A DNA stretch of 64,000 nt, taken from Ramlibacter sp. (GTDB lineage Bacteria > Pseudomonadota > Gammaproteobacteria > Burkholderiales > Burkholderiaceae_C). The translations under genes and the position numbers were made by a program. This document shows positions 30,230 through 40,866 of the stretch, piece after piece (position 1 is the first letter of the stretch; every line of letters starts with the position of its first letter). The notes beneath the pieces were generated by a model, which had not been told where the DNA came from, ran no database searches, and was given only the letters and a program-made list of their open reading frames with translations. The stretch covers positions 39,619 to 103,618 of the forward strand of contig JAQGMS010000322.1 of the NCBI GenBank assembly GCA_028292245.1, read 5' to 3'.

Positions 30230-30538
30230 TCAGCGAACGGAGTCGCGCTGCACGTAGCCAGGGTCCGAGGTCATGCCGTAGGTGTGGCTGTCGGCCCAGG
30301 CCCGTAGGTCGACGGCCGCGTAGACCACACGTGCACCGAATTTGCGGAACCGAGGACCACCGCCCAGTACACGCTGCTTCTCCAGCGTACGCGGCGACAG
30401 TCGCAGGAAGGCACCGGCTTCGTCTGTGGTCAGAAACTCGGGATTGGCCGGCGCGGGCGGAACCGAAGCAGGCTGCGGCGCAGCCGCAGCGGCCGTGCGG
30501 GAAGGAAGAGAACTGCCAGCTGTCATGACGGACTCCAT
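30230..30538 (-). CDS. AlpA/MerR-like helix-turn-helix excisionase-type regulator
   Basis: EFLTTDEAGAFLRLSPRTLEKQRVLGGGPRFRKFGARVVYAAVDLRAWAD. Confidence 0.85.
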   Translation of the reverse strand: MESVMTAGSSLPSRTAAAAAPQPASVPPAPANPEFLTTDEAGAFLRLSPRTLEKQRVLGGGPRFRKFGARVVYAAVDLRAWADSHTYGMTSDPGYVQRDSVR

Positions 30539-30618
30539 CGCTGTCTATGGGCCGCAAACAGTTCGCGGCCCGATGGAGGCAGTCTCGGGAACCTGGCCCG
30601 ATCGGGGCAGGGAGAGAT

Positions 30619-31425
30619 TCAGCGCACCGGTTCGTCTCCGGGGTGCTTCGCTGAGAGATGCAGCACACCGGCCATGGCCAGGTAGCCGCCGTTCATGAGC
30701 GCCTCGGCACGCCGCAGGAGGTGACGCACCTGCGCGCGCAGGTCGCCATCCTCATGCCAGCGAAAGACGACGGCTTCGAGGCCGAACAGGGCCTTGGCGA
30801 TGTCGCGATGCGACGCGCCCGCCTGTGCGGCATCGAGCGCCTGCAAAGCGCGCAGGTGCAGCAGCGCGGCGCGGGTCACAGACCGCGCAGGATCGACCTG
30901 CGGCACATGGCCTTCCAGGGCCTGTGCTTGTGCGTTGAACGTGTCGAGTTGGCCGCGCAGCTGTGGCCTCAGCGGTACGGTGTTTAAGTAAGCGCTGCCG
31001 TCGGTCAGGTCACCCGCCAGCAACAAGCGCATGCGCTGTGCGCTGAGGTCGGCAGTCAGCGACAAGTCGGGGCCGTCAAGCGCCAGGCGCTTGCGGCCGG
31101 GGATTCGCCACAGATCGAATCGGCGGGCTGCTGCATCGTGCGCGCGCGCAGCACGCACGTGCAGCAATCCGTCAGGGGATGACAGCCAAAGCGGATACGC
31201 ACACTGGCCATCCAAGTTGGGATCTTCGGCGACATCGCAACCCCCAGCGGGCAAACGACAGCACGCGCTTGCGGCGTGCCCAATCCGAGCGGTAGTCTGG
31301 ATGGCGACGTAAGTACTCCCAGGCAACGCCTGAGTCGTCCAGGTCCAGCACGTAGAGGTAGGCGGCCGACACGCCCCACGGCGCGCGAGGCAGATCTTCG
31401 GGATCGGGTTTCGACATGGAGTCCT
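30619..31425 (-). pseudogene. DUF6499/DUF2285-type ICE regulator split by an apparent frameshift
   Basis: N-terminal frame MSKPDPEDLPRAPWGVSAAYLYVLDLDDSGVAWEYLRRHPDYRSDWARR...; C-terminal frame ...AEDPNLDGQCAYPLW...RRFDLWRIPGRKRLALDGPDL...; one frame change near 31220-31245. Confidence 0.6.
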
Positions 31426-31520
31426 CCTTTGGAGGAGGGACGCTGCCATAGGAGAGGAGAACTAGGGTCGCCTTTGCGGCGACCATTCATCGCGCGGCTG
31501 ACGACGTTGGAGCAACGCGT

Positions 31521-31862
31521 CTAGTCGTTGATCGAACCGTCGCGCTGTGCGTCGGCCAAGTAGCCCGACAGCGGCTGGCGCGGCTTGAAGTGTGGATCGG
31601 CCACGATGCGCATGCCCCGTGGCCCGCGCACGCCTTCGAGGGCCGAGAGGCTGACGTGTCCCAGCTCAGGACTGCCGGTGCCGGCGTCGCACAGGCCGAA
31701 GGCCTTGTCCCCACCGGCGTCCAGTTCGGTCAGCAGCCAGGCCGCCCCGGCGTCCAGCGTGTACAGCTTGACCACGGGCAAGGGATCAAGACTGTCCCCA
31801 CGCGCCCGCGCAGCACCGTTGGCCAGCATCTGGCCTCGCTGCTCGTCTGTGAGAAATGTCAT
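31521..31862 (-). CDS. DUF2958-family protein
   Basis: MTFLTDEQRGQMLANGAARARGDSLDPLPVVKLYTLDAGAAWLLTELD. Confidence 0.75.
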   Translation of the reverse strand: MTFLTDEQRGQMLANGAARARGDSLDPLPVVKLYTLDAGAAWLLTELDAGGDKAFGLCDAGTGSPELGHVSLSALEGVRGPRGMRIVADPHFKPRQPLSGYLADAQRDGSIND

Positions 31863-32035
31863 GGCTTCTTTGTGAGGTAGTTACATACTAATTCGCGGGA
31901 GGCATAACGCAAGTGCCATGGCGACAGCTGATCGCACCGCGAATTTGGGATGCAAGCGGGCTGGGGTAACGCAGGCTATTTTATGAGTTAAAGATAACGT
32001 GGTTTTAATAGACATGAAACACGACGCTTCTGTGC

Positions 32036-32326
32036 ATGCAGAAGCAAGGAATCCAGCGCGGGCGGCCGACCGGCGCGACGACATTTGAGGCGGGCCCGGC
32101 GCGGGCCTTTGGCGATGCAGTGCGCAGCCTGCGCACCGAGGACGGTATCGCCCAGGAAACCCTGGCCCACCTGGCGGGTATCGAGCGCTCCCACTTGGGG
32201 AAGATTGAACGCGGCGAGCACATGCCAACCTTGGCCATGATCTTGAAGATCGCCCGTGCGTTGGGCCGCAGCGCAGGCGAACTGATTCTGGAAACCGAAG
32301 CACGTCTTCTCAAGGAAGAGAGTTAA
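32036..32326 (+). CDS. XRE-family HTH regulator
   Basis: FGDAVRSLRTEDGIAQETLAHLAGIERSHLGKIERGEHMPTLAMILKIARALG. Confidence 0.9.
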   Translation: MQKQGIQRGRPTGATTFEAGPARAFGDAVRSLRTEDGIAQETLAHLAGIERSHLGKIERGEHMPTLAMILKIARALGRSAGELILETEARLLKEES

Positions 32327-32371
32327 GGCTGTGTTGGCCGCCAGCAGTCGCCGGCGGCCAATGGATCGACG

Positions 32372-32719
32372 CTAGACCACGATCCGCCCGGCCAACCGCG
32401 CCTCACGCGCATACACGCTCAGACGCTTCTGCGGTTCGAAGTGCAGATCCCGTTCAACGGGAAGTCCGAGCCGGCCGCGCACAGTCAAGAGCTCTGCCAG
32501 GCTGACCCAGCCCAGCTCGGGGAAACCCAAGCCCAGGTCGCACAGCCCGAATGCATGGTCGTGGTCGTCCGGGTCGATCTCGGTCAGCAGCCAGGTTGCC
32601 CCGGCATCCGGGGTGAACAGCTTGACCACTGGGGCAGGATCGAGGTTCTCCTGTTCGAGGGACTGCCGGCCGTTGGCCAGGAGCTGCGCGCGTTGTTCGT
32701 CGGTGATGAGCTTCGTCAT
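32372..32719 (-). CDS. DUF2958-family protein (paralog of 31521-31862)
   Basis: MTKLITDEQRAQLLANGRQSLEQENLDPAPVVKLFTPDAGATWLLTEIDPDD. Confidence 0.75.
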   Translation of the reverse strand: MTKLITDEQRAQLLANGRQSLEQENLDPAPVVKLFTPDAGATWLLTEIDPDDHDHAFGLCDLGLGFPELGWVSLAELLTVRGRLGLPVERDLHFEPQKRLSVYAREARLAGRIVV

Positions 32720-32754
32720 GGTCTTCTCCTTGGAAGGAATCAGGGCGGGATTGC

Positions 32755-33030
32755 CCGAGACCGGAAGCAGCACGTCGCAGCGCAGCAGTCAGGGTTCGAC
32801 AGACGGCCGCCAGGACGCCAGCGTGCAAGGCACGCGCAGACCTTGACGGCGAGAACGACGTGATACGGTGAAGGGAAAAGCAAGCCAGTCCCCTTTTCGC
32901 CCTGCTCCGGCAAACGCAGTGCGCAGCGCCGCCGGGCGCGAAGGCGTCAGCGATGGAAGCCTGAAGGGACGAGACGCCAAGGGCGGCTCGATGCGCAGCA
33001 CGACAGCGCGGCCGGCGTCGCCGGAGACGC
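32755..33030 (-). ncRNA. Candidate conserved 5' leader RNA upstream of the DUF2958 gene (family shared with the radC leader)
   Basis: Extended similarity to 43555-43830, including exact gatacggtgaaggga and cagggttcga; both lie just upstream of minus-strand genes. Confidence 0.4.
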
Positions 33031-33264
33031 ACGAACACGCATAGGCTCAATGACGAATATGCAGACAGTCGTAGAGCCAGCGATACGGCATTCAACAAAC
33101 ACTCAGAAGCGCAGAGCCGCCTTCATGAGTCGCCGTTAAACCGTAGAACCGCAAAATCGCAAAAGCTGATTAGTGAAAAACCGCAGATACGGATGCACTG
33201 ATCTGGGCGCATCCGCAATGCCGCTAGTCAGGTTGTCAGGTTGTAGAGCGAATACGATGCCTGA

Positions 33265-33933
33265 ATGACAGCTGCCCAAGAAGAACACTCGGACGATCCT
33301 CTGGGAGCCATGCTCCGCCGTTCCGACGAGCTGCACGAAGCCCTGCTGCACCTGCTCGACGGCGCCGACTTCGATTCATCACCTCGCGGCGAGGCTGCCT
33401 TCGGCATGTGTTCCGTTGCGCTTGAACATGGGCTCAGTCTGCGCGCCTTGATGGCGTTGGGATTGGCCACGTCGGCAGTCGGCCTGATGCGGCTTCAGTT
33501 CGAGGCCTTGACCCGCGCCATGTGGCTGCAATACGCGGCCAGCGATCTGGCCATCGAAAAGCTCACCACACCGCTGACCCCCGAGAGTGAGTTTGCCGCG
33601 AAGAATCTGCCCTCGGCCAGCGACATGATCGAGCAGATTGGCAAGCGTGTCGGCCCCAGCGTGCCCGCGGCCGCGCACCAGATGCTGGCGCACTTCAAGG
33701 ACGTGTCCTGGCACGCCATGAACTCTTTCGTGCATGGCGGTATCCACCCGCTGCGCCGTCAGGCCGAGGGCTTCCCGGTGCACTTGGCCCTCCAGATCCT
33801 GCGCAACTCCAATGGGCTGCTCACAATGACCGGCATGACGCTGGCAATGCTGACCGGCGACGAAGCCGTCGCCAAGCCGATGAGCAAGATCCAGCCCGCG
33901 TTTGCCGACTGCCTGCCGGAACTGCTGAAGTAG
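33265..33933 (+). CDS. Conserved hypothetical protein
   Basis: 222-aa ORF, coherent codon usage, GLMRLQFEALTRAMWLQYAASD; family from memory uncertain. Confidence 0.6.
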   Translation: MTAAQEEHSDDPLGAMLRRSDELHEALLHLLDGADFDSSPRGEAAFGMCSVALEHGLSLRALMALGLATSAVGLMRLQFEALTRAMWLQYAASDLAIEKLTTPLTPESEFAAKNLPSASDMIEQIGKRVGPSVPAAAHQMLAHFKDVSWHAMNSFVHGGIHPLRRQAEGFPVHLALQILRNSNGLLTMTGMTLAMLTGDEAVAKPMSKIQPAFADCLPELLK

Positions 33934-33985
33934 CGGCCTGGCAGGGAAAAGCGCCCCGCTGAGAGCGGGGCGCTGAGGGCGACGA

Positions 33986-34291
33986 TCAGTCGCCCTTGCT
34001 GCGCGACCAGATCAGGTTGTGCGCGCCGTCCTCGCCTTCGACCAGGCGGGCATAGATGGTCGCCGGGAACGACGGGTCATCCAGGGTCGCCGACAGGTAG
34101 GGGCGATCCGATTTGCTCACTTTCTTCCACGCCGCGCCGATTTCGAAGTTGCCGGCGACGATGCGGTAGTCCGGGGCGTTGTCGCTCTCCTTGTTGTTGG
34201 GCACGATCTTGACCTTGACGTTGAGTGTCAGGGTGCGAACCGTGCCGGTGTAGCTGTCGTTCTGTGCGGTGAAGGTGCCGATGTTGGCCAT
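33986..34291 (-). CDS. DUF736-family protein
   Basis: [57 protein letters not shown]. Confidence 0.85.
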   Translation of the reverse strand: MANIGTFTAQNDSYTGTVRTLTLNVKVKIVPNNKESDNAPDYRIVAGNFEIGAAWKKVSKSDRPYLSATLDDPSFPATIYARLVEGEDGAHNLIWSRSKGD

Positions 34292-34852
34292 GATGAAGTC
34301 CTTTTGAAGTTAACCAGGTCGCGCCCATCGCGGCCTTGGCGTGATCCGATCGGTGAGGGTCCGGGCGCGCCGCACCGAAGGCCGCAGCGCAGCGAAGGAC
34401 CGGGAAGCCCGAGAAATTTGCCTCGCGAGGAAGACCGCAGGTCGGGGAAATTTGTCGGGGGGGACGGTTGCGGCGAACAAGCCCGAGGCGGCCGAGCCGC
34501 CGTGCCCTCGCCAGGATTCACGACAAAAACAAGGCCGCTGTGGGAGTGATCCTGTACGGAAAGGACACATGGCTTGCGCACCGTCACCGCGGCGACGGCG
34601 TTTGAGGCTCGCCGACACCCCGCGACGGCAAAGCCAATGAAGTGCGAGACACGGAAGTGCGATCCCGTTGCATCGGCGCCGTCCATCGGGTAAACGTTTT
34701 CGGCTTGGCCAGAAATCCGCTTGGGGCGGCTTGTCGGTGACGCGCCGTCGTCGGCGCGGACCGCCCTTCCTCCCAATGCAGGACGGCGCACACGAGAATG
34801 GACCGCAGCAAGCCGGGTCGTGATGAACGCTCCATACGGGTTGGGCGCTTCA

Positions 34853-35302
34853 TTAGCTTCCAGGGAATTCCAGTGCATGGACCTTCGTCGCGATGCGCGA
34901 CTCCATCTGGTCACGTAGAGCAGCCACCAGCGTGACGGTAGCTTCGCAGACGACCTCGTGCGCATCGTGGGCCTGAACGCGGAATGTCGCACTCCGCTCC
35001 CCCATCCGTTCGAGCCATCCGCGCAGCCGCAAGGGCGACCCGGGAGGGATCGGCCCCCGGTGGTCGATTCGAATGGTCCGGCCAACCACCACTTCGGTGG
35101 CGGCATCGACGTGCTGCTGCATCTCGCGGATGCAGATCGACTCGACCACGGCCACCAGGTACCCAGTGGCAAGGCATTCGATTAATCGCTCCGCATAGTC
35201 GCTTCCGTGAGGAAGCCGTGCAAAGAGCGACTTCGCCGTCTGGTCGGCGGGAACGGTATAGGACTCTTCAAAGAAAATCTCGCTGACGCCTTGATGGTTC
35301 AT
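34853..35302 (-). CDS. Hotdog-fold thioesterase, FlK-like
   Basis: LATGYLVAVVESICIREMQQHVDAATEVVVGRTIRIDHRGPIPPGSPLRLRGWLERMGERSATFRVQAHDAHEVVCEATVTLV. Confidence 0.6.
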   Translation of the reverse strand: MNHQGVSEIFFEESYTVPADQTAKSLFARLPHGSDYAERLIECLATGYLVAVVESICIREMQQHVDAATEVVVGRTIRIDHRGPIPPGSPLRLRGWLERMGERSATFRVQAHDAHEVVCEATVTLVAALRDQMESRIATKVHALEFPGS

Positions 35303-35532
35303 GGGGTATCTGGAATAGGTTGTCGAAGCCCTGTCGCCTGGCAGGTGACCGGTGCTCTTCGATGCTCTTGTGTCCTGCGGGCATTCCCAACCCACCACAG
35401 CGAGTGCCGGCGTAGGGCGCTGCTAGGGAGGGGGCTTGCGGGCTCCGGAAGTCAAAACGCGCGCGGCAGACTTGCCGCGCGCGTCGCGCCGAATTCCGAA
35501 CCCCCGGCCTCGTGGCCGGGGACTCTTGAGGA

Positions 35533-37527
35533 TCACGCCGCCGCGTGCTCGTCTTCCTGCGCTTCGGCGTCAGCTTGCGCCTCGACATGCGGCTCGGCAG
35601 TGTCCGCTACCTCCTGGGCGTGGAGCATCGCTGGCAACCAGCCCGTACCCGCCGCCAGCCGTTCAGCCTCACTGGCGATCTGCGCCTTCTTGAGCTTGCC
35701 GAGCCGGTTCACTTCACCTGGCGCGAAGGCCTGAACCCCTTCCAATGCCTTGGCCTTGGAAACGTGATCGAAGTAGCCTGCTGCGGTCGGCATCCACCAC
35801 GCATGCATGTCCAGCCCCACGGCCTGCGCCAGCGCAGCAGCCGGGGCTTCGTCCTCACGTGAAGCGATGGCGGTCACCGTGAGGCCCACGCAAACCGCGA
35901 GCAGAGACAGCAGTTCCTGCTGCGGCATCGCCGCCAACTCAGCGAACAGCGCATCCGAATCACTGGGCAGGCGTTCAGCCCAAGCCTCCCGCACCTGCCG
36001 CATGCCCACCGCAGCCGGTGCCTCGGCTACGTCCGGGGCATACTGCTCCAGCCGGTCTTGCGGATTGGCGGTGATGCTTATGGGCGAACCGTGGTGCTCA
36101 CCGTGGATAACGCGCAGTGCGAGGCCGTGCACCACGGCGACGAGCGCAACGTGCGGATGGCGGGCGACCTCGGCCTGCAAGGCGGCGGTGCGGTGGGCAC
36201 TCAGGCGCTTGACCAGCTTCTCCGAAATGGTCAGCTTGCCTTTCCCTGCGACTTCGCTGCGCTCCGCATCGTCATCTGCACCGTGCCCGTCGCGTTCCTT
36301 CTCCTGCAACGCCTTGGCCTGATCCTCACGCAGAAGCCCGCGATGCACGATCACGCCGCCCATGTGGTCGAGCGACACCACGGCCCCCGCAGTCGCCATC
36401 GTGCGCGGCGGATAGACCACCAGTGTTCGTTCGATGGCTTCGAGTTCATTGCCCAGCATGTCCATCTCGTCCTGCGCGGCCTGCGCCTGCTCGTCCGTCA
36501 TGTCCTCGTTCTCGTCGTCCAGGCGGTCTTGCAGCTTGCGTTGCTGCGCTTCGAGCTTGGCGATGCGCTTGGCCTCGGCCTTGCTCGGCTCGCGTCGTTT
36601 GCTGCGCATGCGCTGGAACTGGTGCAGGTCGGCGGAGGTGGCTCGCGGAGCTACGTCCACCCAACCCCAGCCCTCTGCATGTACCTGCTCGACCATCGGC
36701 ACGAGCCTGTCCTTCGCCAATGACTCCAGCAACGCTGCATCGGTGAGGAAGATTCCGTTCTGCTCGTCTGCGAACAGGTCGCGCCGCACCGCGCCACCGG
36801 CCTGCTCGTAGGTCTGGACACCTACGAACTTCGCCAGCGCATCGCGGCACGCTTCGATCTCCTCATGTGTCAGGTGATCCCGCAGCGCCTCAGGGCTGCG
36901 CTGCCACTGCGGCGACTCGTAGAACGCCGCTTCCTGCGCCGCATGGTCGTCGGTGATGGCAAGCGCCATCAACTGCTCCAGCGTGACGGTGTTCCCCCGG
37001 TAGTCGGCCAATAGGCGCGGCGAGACGTTGGCGAGCTTCAAGCGCCGCTGCACAACCAAGGGGGTCACGCCGAAGTCGGCGGCAATGTCTTCGATGGGCC
37101 GTCCTTCGGCCACCAGATCGGCGAAAGCCTCGAACTGGTCGGCCGGGTGCATGGCCTCGCGCTGCACGTTCTCGGTCAGGCTGACGGTGCGCGCCGCCGC
37201 ATCAGACCCCAGCAGGCAGGCGACCTCGAAGTCCTTGGCGAGCTTGCGCCGCTTGACCAGCAGCTTGAGCGCGGCGAGGCGACGGCGACCGGCCACGACC
37301 TCGTAATGTTCTCCATCGGCGGCCAGCACTACGTTGAGGTTTTGCAGCAAGCCGACGCGGGCAATGCTCGCGGCCAGTTCGGGAATCGACGTGCTGCCGC
37401 TCTTGCGCACGTTGCGGCTGGAAGGCCGCAGCTTGGACAGCGGAATCAGCAGCAGTTCCTGCGCAGCCGTGACGGCTGCGACAGCAGCGGCGATGGCGGT
37501 GGTTTCGTGAATGGTAGCGGTGTTCAT
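35533..37527 (-). CDS. parB: ParB/RepB/Spo0J-family partition protein
   Basis: LLLIPLSKLRPSSRNVRKSG...EHYEVVAGRRRLAALKLL...PADQFEAFADLVAEGRPIEDIAADFGVTPLVVQRRLKLANVSPRLL. Confidence 0.92.
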   Translation of the reverse strand: MNTATIHETTAIAAAVAAVTAAQELLLIPLSKLRPSSRNVRKSGSTSIPELAASIARVGLLQNLNVVLAADGEHYEVVAGRRRLAALKLLVKRRKLAKDFEVACLLGSDAAARTVSLTENVQREAMHPADQFEAFADLVAEGRPIEDIAADFGVTPLVVQRRLKLANVSPRLLADYRGNTVTLEQLMALAITDDHAAQEAAFYESPQWQRSPEALRDHLTHEEIEACRDALAKFVGVQTYEQAGGAVRRDLFADEQNGIFLTDAALLESLAKDRLVPMVEQVHAEGWGWVDVAPRATSADLHQFQRMRSKRREPSKAEAKRIAKLEAQQRKLQDRLDDENEDMTDEQAQAAQDEMDMLGNELEAIERTLVVYPPRTMATAGAVVSLDHMGGVIVHRGLLREDQAKALQEKERDGHGADDDAERSEVAGKGKLTISEKLVKRLSAHRTAALQAEVARHPHVALVAVVHGLALRVIHGEHHGSPISITANPQDRLEQYAPDVAEAPAAVGMRQVREAWAERLPSDSDALFAELAAMPQQELLSLLAVCVGLTVTAIASREDEAPAAALAQAVGLDMHAWWMPTAAGYFDHVSKAKALEGVQAFAPGEVNRLGKLKKAQIASEAERLAAGTGWLPAMLHAQEVADTAEPHVEAQADAEAQEDEHAAA

Positions 37528-37968
37528 ATTGAAACTCCTGTCCCGTGCCGGGACGTTGAATGTGAAAAAAGGGAAGAAAGAGGGAATGGGTTCAAGGTGT
37601 CGATGTCTGCGTGCGCGGCTCTCCTGTGGTTTCCCACGCCAGCCGGATTCCAAGATTCGGAGCCCGGTGTTGGCTTCGGTGGGTTCGGCGCAGTGACCTG
37701 GGTTGGTCGCCGTTGCCGCCGTCTTTCCTGAGTTCATCGCCCGCGAAAACCGGGCCGGCGGGGACTGGCCGTCAAGGAGACAAGCGCAGGGGGTTGGGGC
37801 GGCCCGCAGCCTCCGGCGAGGACACGGCCCTGCGCGCCTTGACGGCCAGGCACCGGCGGCTACGGTCGCGGGATCAGCGATGAAGGAGCGGAAAGACGGA
37901 TACCCGGCCCACGGCCAGGGAAGCGACGAACCCACGGCCGCGCGGCGAGCGCCCCCGCGTGCCGCGGG

Positions 37969-38196
37969 CACGCCTGGCTGAAGGTGAGCAAGGCGCGCAG
38001 CGCGACATCGCTCTAGTGCACTGGCCGATCAGGCGCAGCCTGTTCGGCGGTATCCCGGGGCGCCAAGCCTGCGCGGCGGGGTGGGCTGCAAAGCCGACCC
38101 CTGGAGTGGGGCGCAATGCCCACCGTCGCAACGCCGGCGAGCAAAGGGGGCTGCGCCCCCGGGATCACATGAGCCCCTTCTCCGCCATGCTGAGAA
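37969..38196. repeat. Direct repeat copy 1 (carries a 3' remnant of radC)
   Basis: Nearly identical to 42817-43045; most differences in the first ~50 bp plus a 1-nt indel. Confidence 0.95.
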
Positions 38197-38625
38197 CAGC
38201 AAGCCAGCCCACCGCCACGCCCTGCCGGATTGGCAAGCGAAGCGCGCAGCGCGGGCCCGCGCGAAGGCGTCAGCGATGGATGCCGAAGGGGCGAGGCGCT
38301 ATCAGCGGCTCGATGCGCAGCACGACAGCGCGACCCGGCGATGCCGGGTGACGCAAAAGCACGAGTGCTCTTCTGGCAGTGTGATCAGGAGAGTGACCTC
38401 TTGCCAAGCCGCCAATGCATTCAGGGGTGTTCCATGCGGTGGATATAGCGAATCGTCTGGGACTCGTACATCTCGCATTCGGCCTGCGGTTCACCAACGT
38501 CATAGATATCCACGCAGAGCCACGCTTTGTGCGGCATCCCAGCGACCGGTCACTTACCCCTTCTGTCAGCGACAAATGGGTCTTCGCTCGACGTCACTGT
38601 CTCGGCGGTAGTTGGAGGCGCTGTG

Positions 38626-38859
38626 TCACGCGCCGGCTTCGCCGGCAGGACGCAGCGCGCGTAATGTCGTTAGCTTTTCGAGATCGCGCGCAATGATCGT
38701 TTCCGCGCAGGCACGGCAGTAATGATCCCAGCTTCGGCCATTCCGCACCTTCAGGCGCACCTCGCCCATGGCGATGCGATGCTTGCTGTTCGCCTGGCAA
38801 TTGTGCGACTTGCCGGCCACGTCAACGCCGACCTGAACAACGAGCGATTTAATTGCCAT
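38626..38859 (-). CDS. Small cysteine/histidine-containing protein downstream of helicase
   Basis: MAIKSLVVQVGVDVAGKSHNCQANSKHRIAMGEVRLKVRNGRSWDHYCRACAETII; overlaps the helicase 3' end. Confidence 0.55.
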   Translation of the reverse strand: MAIKSLVVQVGVDVAGKSHNCQANSKHRIAMGEVRLKVRNGRSWDHYCRACAETIIARDLEKLTTLRALRPAGEAGA

Positions 38860-40651
38860 TGAACACCTCCTGCACCGCTGCGGCGACGATGGTGGCGAAA
38901 CTCGCTTCAATTTGGTCCAGCTCAGGGCGCGTGAACTCGTGCCGCTGCCGGCTGGTGCGGCCGACCGTGCCGTTCACCTGGCGGTCGATCGCTGCCTTCA
39001 GGACGATCAGGTTGTCACGGCCGAGGCGCTGCCGGTCAAGGTCGCGGCCGGCGGGGTTGATGCCGCGCTGGTTCAGAACGCGAGCTGCTTCAGTGCGCAC
39101 GCGCATGTCAAGGCCGTCGCGCATTGCCTGGCGCTGCGCAACGCGCGTCACGGGGACGGGTTGCAGCGCTTGCCGGGCCGGATCGAAATCGCCCGGAATG
39201 ATGCCGCGATCCTGAAGTAAGCGGATCGCTGCGGCCTCATCCGCTTCCAACAAGTGAATTTCCTCGAGCTGGACTTCGGACTGCGCCCGGACTTCCATCT
39301 CATCGCCGGCGCGCAACACAGGCACAACCTCGCGTTCGTTCTGCGGGTCACCGGGATCAAGTCCTTCCAGCGGCAGCAGCTGATCGAAATACGCTTGATC
39401 CGCTTCGCTGTATTGCTGAAAGTCGCCCCATTGCCTGGCGATGTTCGCACCGGCATGGAATACGACGACGCCTTGATTCACGACATGCTGTGGGGCGTTC
39501 TGCACGATGACGCGCATGATGCGGCCGACGAACTGCACGAACGGAGACAGGTTGCTGAAAATGCTGAAGACGGCCGCCACTGCCAGGAAGGGGTGGTCAA
39601 AGCCCTCGCCCAGCTTGCGCACCTGAACGATCACGTCGAGCTGGTGGTTTTCGAGCTGCTGCATGACGCGCTGATTGGCGGCACCATCTTCGCGAGAGTG
39701 GACATAGCCCGCGCGGCGGTTGCGGGCGGAATAGGCTTCCACAATCTGCCTGCAATGCTCGAAGTTGAGAGCCGACGCGATGATTTTCAGCCGGGCCTCG
39801 CCGGTCTCGGCGCGCAGCCGATCCAGCTCGCGGATTGAGGCGTCAACAATGGTGTTGAGCGTCTCGGTCGAGGTGACGATGCTACGCCGAAAGTCGGCAT
39901 CGGTCTCGCCGAGCCGTCGCACCTCGGCAAGGCTGACCTCGATCTCTTGCGTGTTGTCACGGCGCACGTAGCGCAGGGTGCGTGGATTGAGCTGAACTGC
40001 CTTCAGCCGTTTGACATAGCCTTCCTGGATCGCGCGGAAGATGGGGTAGGAATACAGCACCCGCCCCGCCATGATCTGGCCGTCCGCACGCATGGGCGTC
40101 GCGCTGAAGTTGACGATCCGCGCATCGGGGAAGCGCGCCTTCAATGTCGCCCAGCTTTCTGCCACGCTGTGGTGGCCTTCGTCGAACAGGATCAGGTCGA
40201 AGTAGTCGGCTGGCAGGGATTGCAGCCAGCGATTGGCCTCGCCCTGCAACTGCTGAATGTTCGTGATGACGACCTGCGCCTCATCCAGGTCGGCACGGTT
40301 CACGGTCGTCCCGCGAATCTCAACGGGCTCAGGGTACGGGCCGCCAGCGAGTACCTGGCACTTCTGATAGAACATGCTGGTGTTGCTGGGATTGAAGTCC
40401 GCTGCCAGCTGGCCGGCGATCGCGAGGCCGGGCGCGACGACGAGCGTGCGGTTCGACCGAAAGGCAAAGGGCGCGAGCGTGATAGTGCCCGACTTGCCGC
40501 AACCGACTGGCAAAACGATGCCGACTTCACGCTCCGTCTCTTCCGGGTTGCTGGCATAGTCCACCAGCGCCTGATACGCCTCGCGTTGCGGCGTTCGGAT
40601 AGTGCGGTTGCCGCCGATGTTGGGTTGGCGGTTCTGAAACGGACTGGTCAT
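38849..40651 (-). CDS. DEAD/DEAH-box SF2 helicase
   Basis: VLPVGCGKSGTI, LILFDEGHHSVAESW, VNFSATPMRADG, FVQFVGRIMRV. Confidence 0.9.
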   Translation of the reverse strand: MTSPFQNRQPNIGGNRTIRTPQREAYQALVDYASNPEETEREVGIVLPVGCGKSGTITLAPFAFRSNRTLVVAPGLAIAGQLAADFNPSNTSMFYQKCQVLAGGPYPEPVEIRGTTVNRADLDEAQVVITNIQQLQGEANRWLQSLPADYFDLILFDEGHHSVAESWATLKARFPDARIVNFSATPMRADGQIMAGRVLYSYPIFRAIQEGYVKRLKAVQLNPRTLRYVRRDNTQEIEVSLAEVRRLGETDADFRRSIVTSTETLNTIVDASIRELDRLRAETGEARLKIIASALNFEHCRQIVEAYSARNRRAGYVHSREDGAANQRVMQQLENHQLDVIVQVRKLGEGFDHPFLAVAAVFSIFSNLSPFVQFVGRIMRVIVQNAPQHVVNQGVVVFHAGANIARQWGDFQQYSEADQAYFDQLLPLEGLDPGDPQNEREVVPVLRAGDEMEVRAQSEVQLEEIHLLEADEAAAIRLLQDRGIIPGDFDPARQALQPVPVTRVAQRQAMRDGLDMRVRTEAARVLNQRGINPAGRDLDRQRLGRDNLIVLKAAIDRQVNGTVGRTSRQRHEFTRPELDQIEASFATIVAAAVQEVFNGN

Positions 40652-40866
40652 ATGCTTTCCTTGCGTAGGCGGCTCGGTGGCTGCCGTGTGCCTTGGGCCA
40701 TTGGCCCGCCGCCGACCCTACGTATTGCGCAAGGTGGGCCTCAGAACAGCTCGGCGTTCACCGTCGCGCTGTGCGACCAATCTGCCGCACCTGCATTATC
40801 CACAAACTTCTTGCTTTTTCTCCACGAATGAGGGGAAAATACAGGAAGTCAACGAATAGGCCACCA

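Noticed and set aside
32028-32047. GCTTCTG...CAGAAGC inverted repeat over the XRE start codon
   Set aside because: Only a 7-bp arm; plausible autoregulation but too weak to report as a finding.
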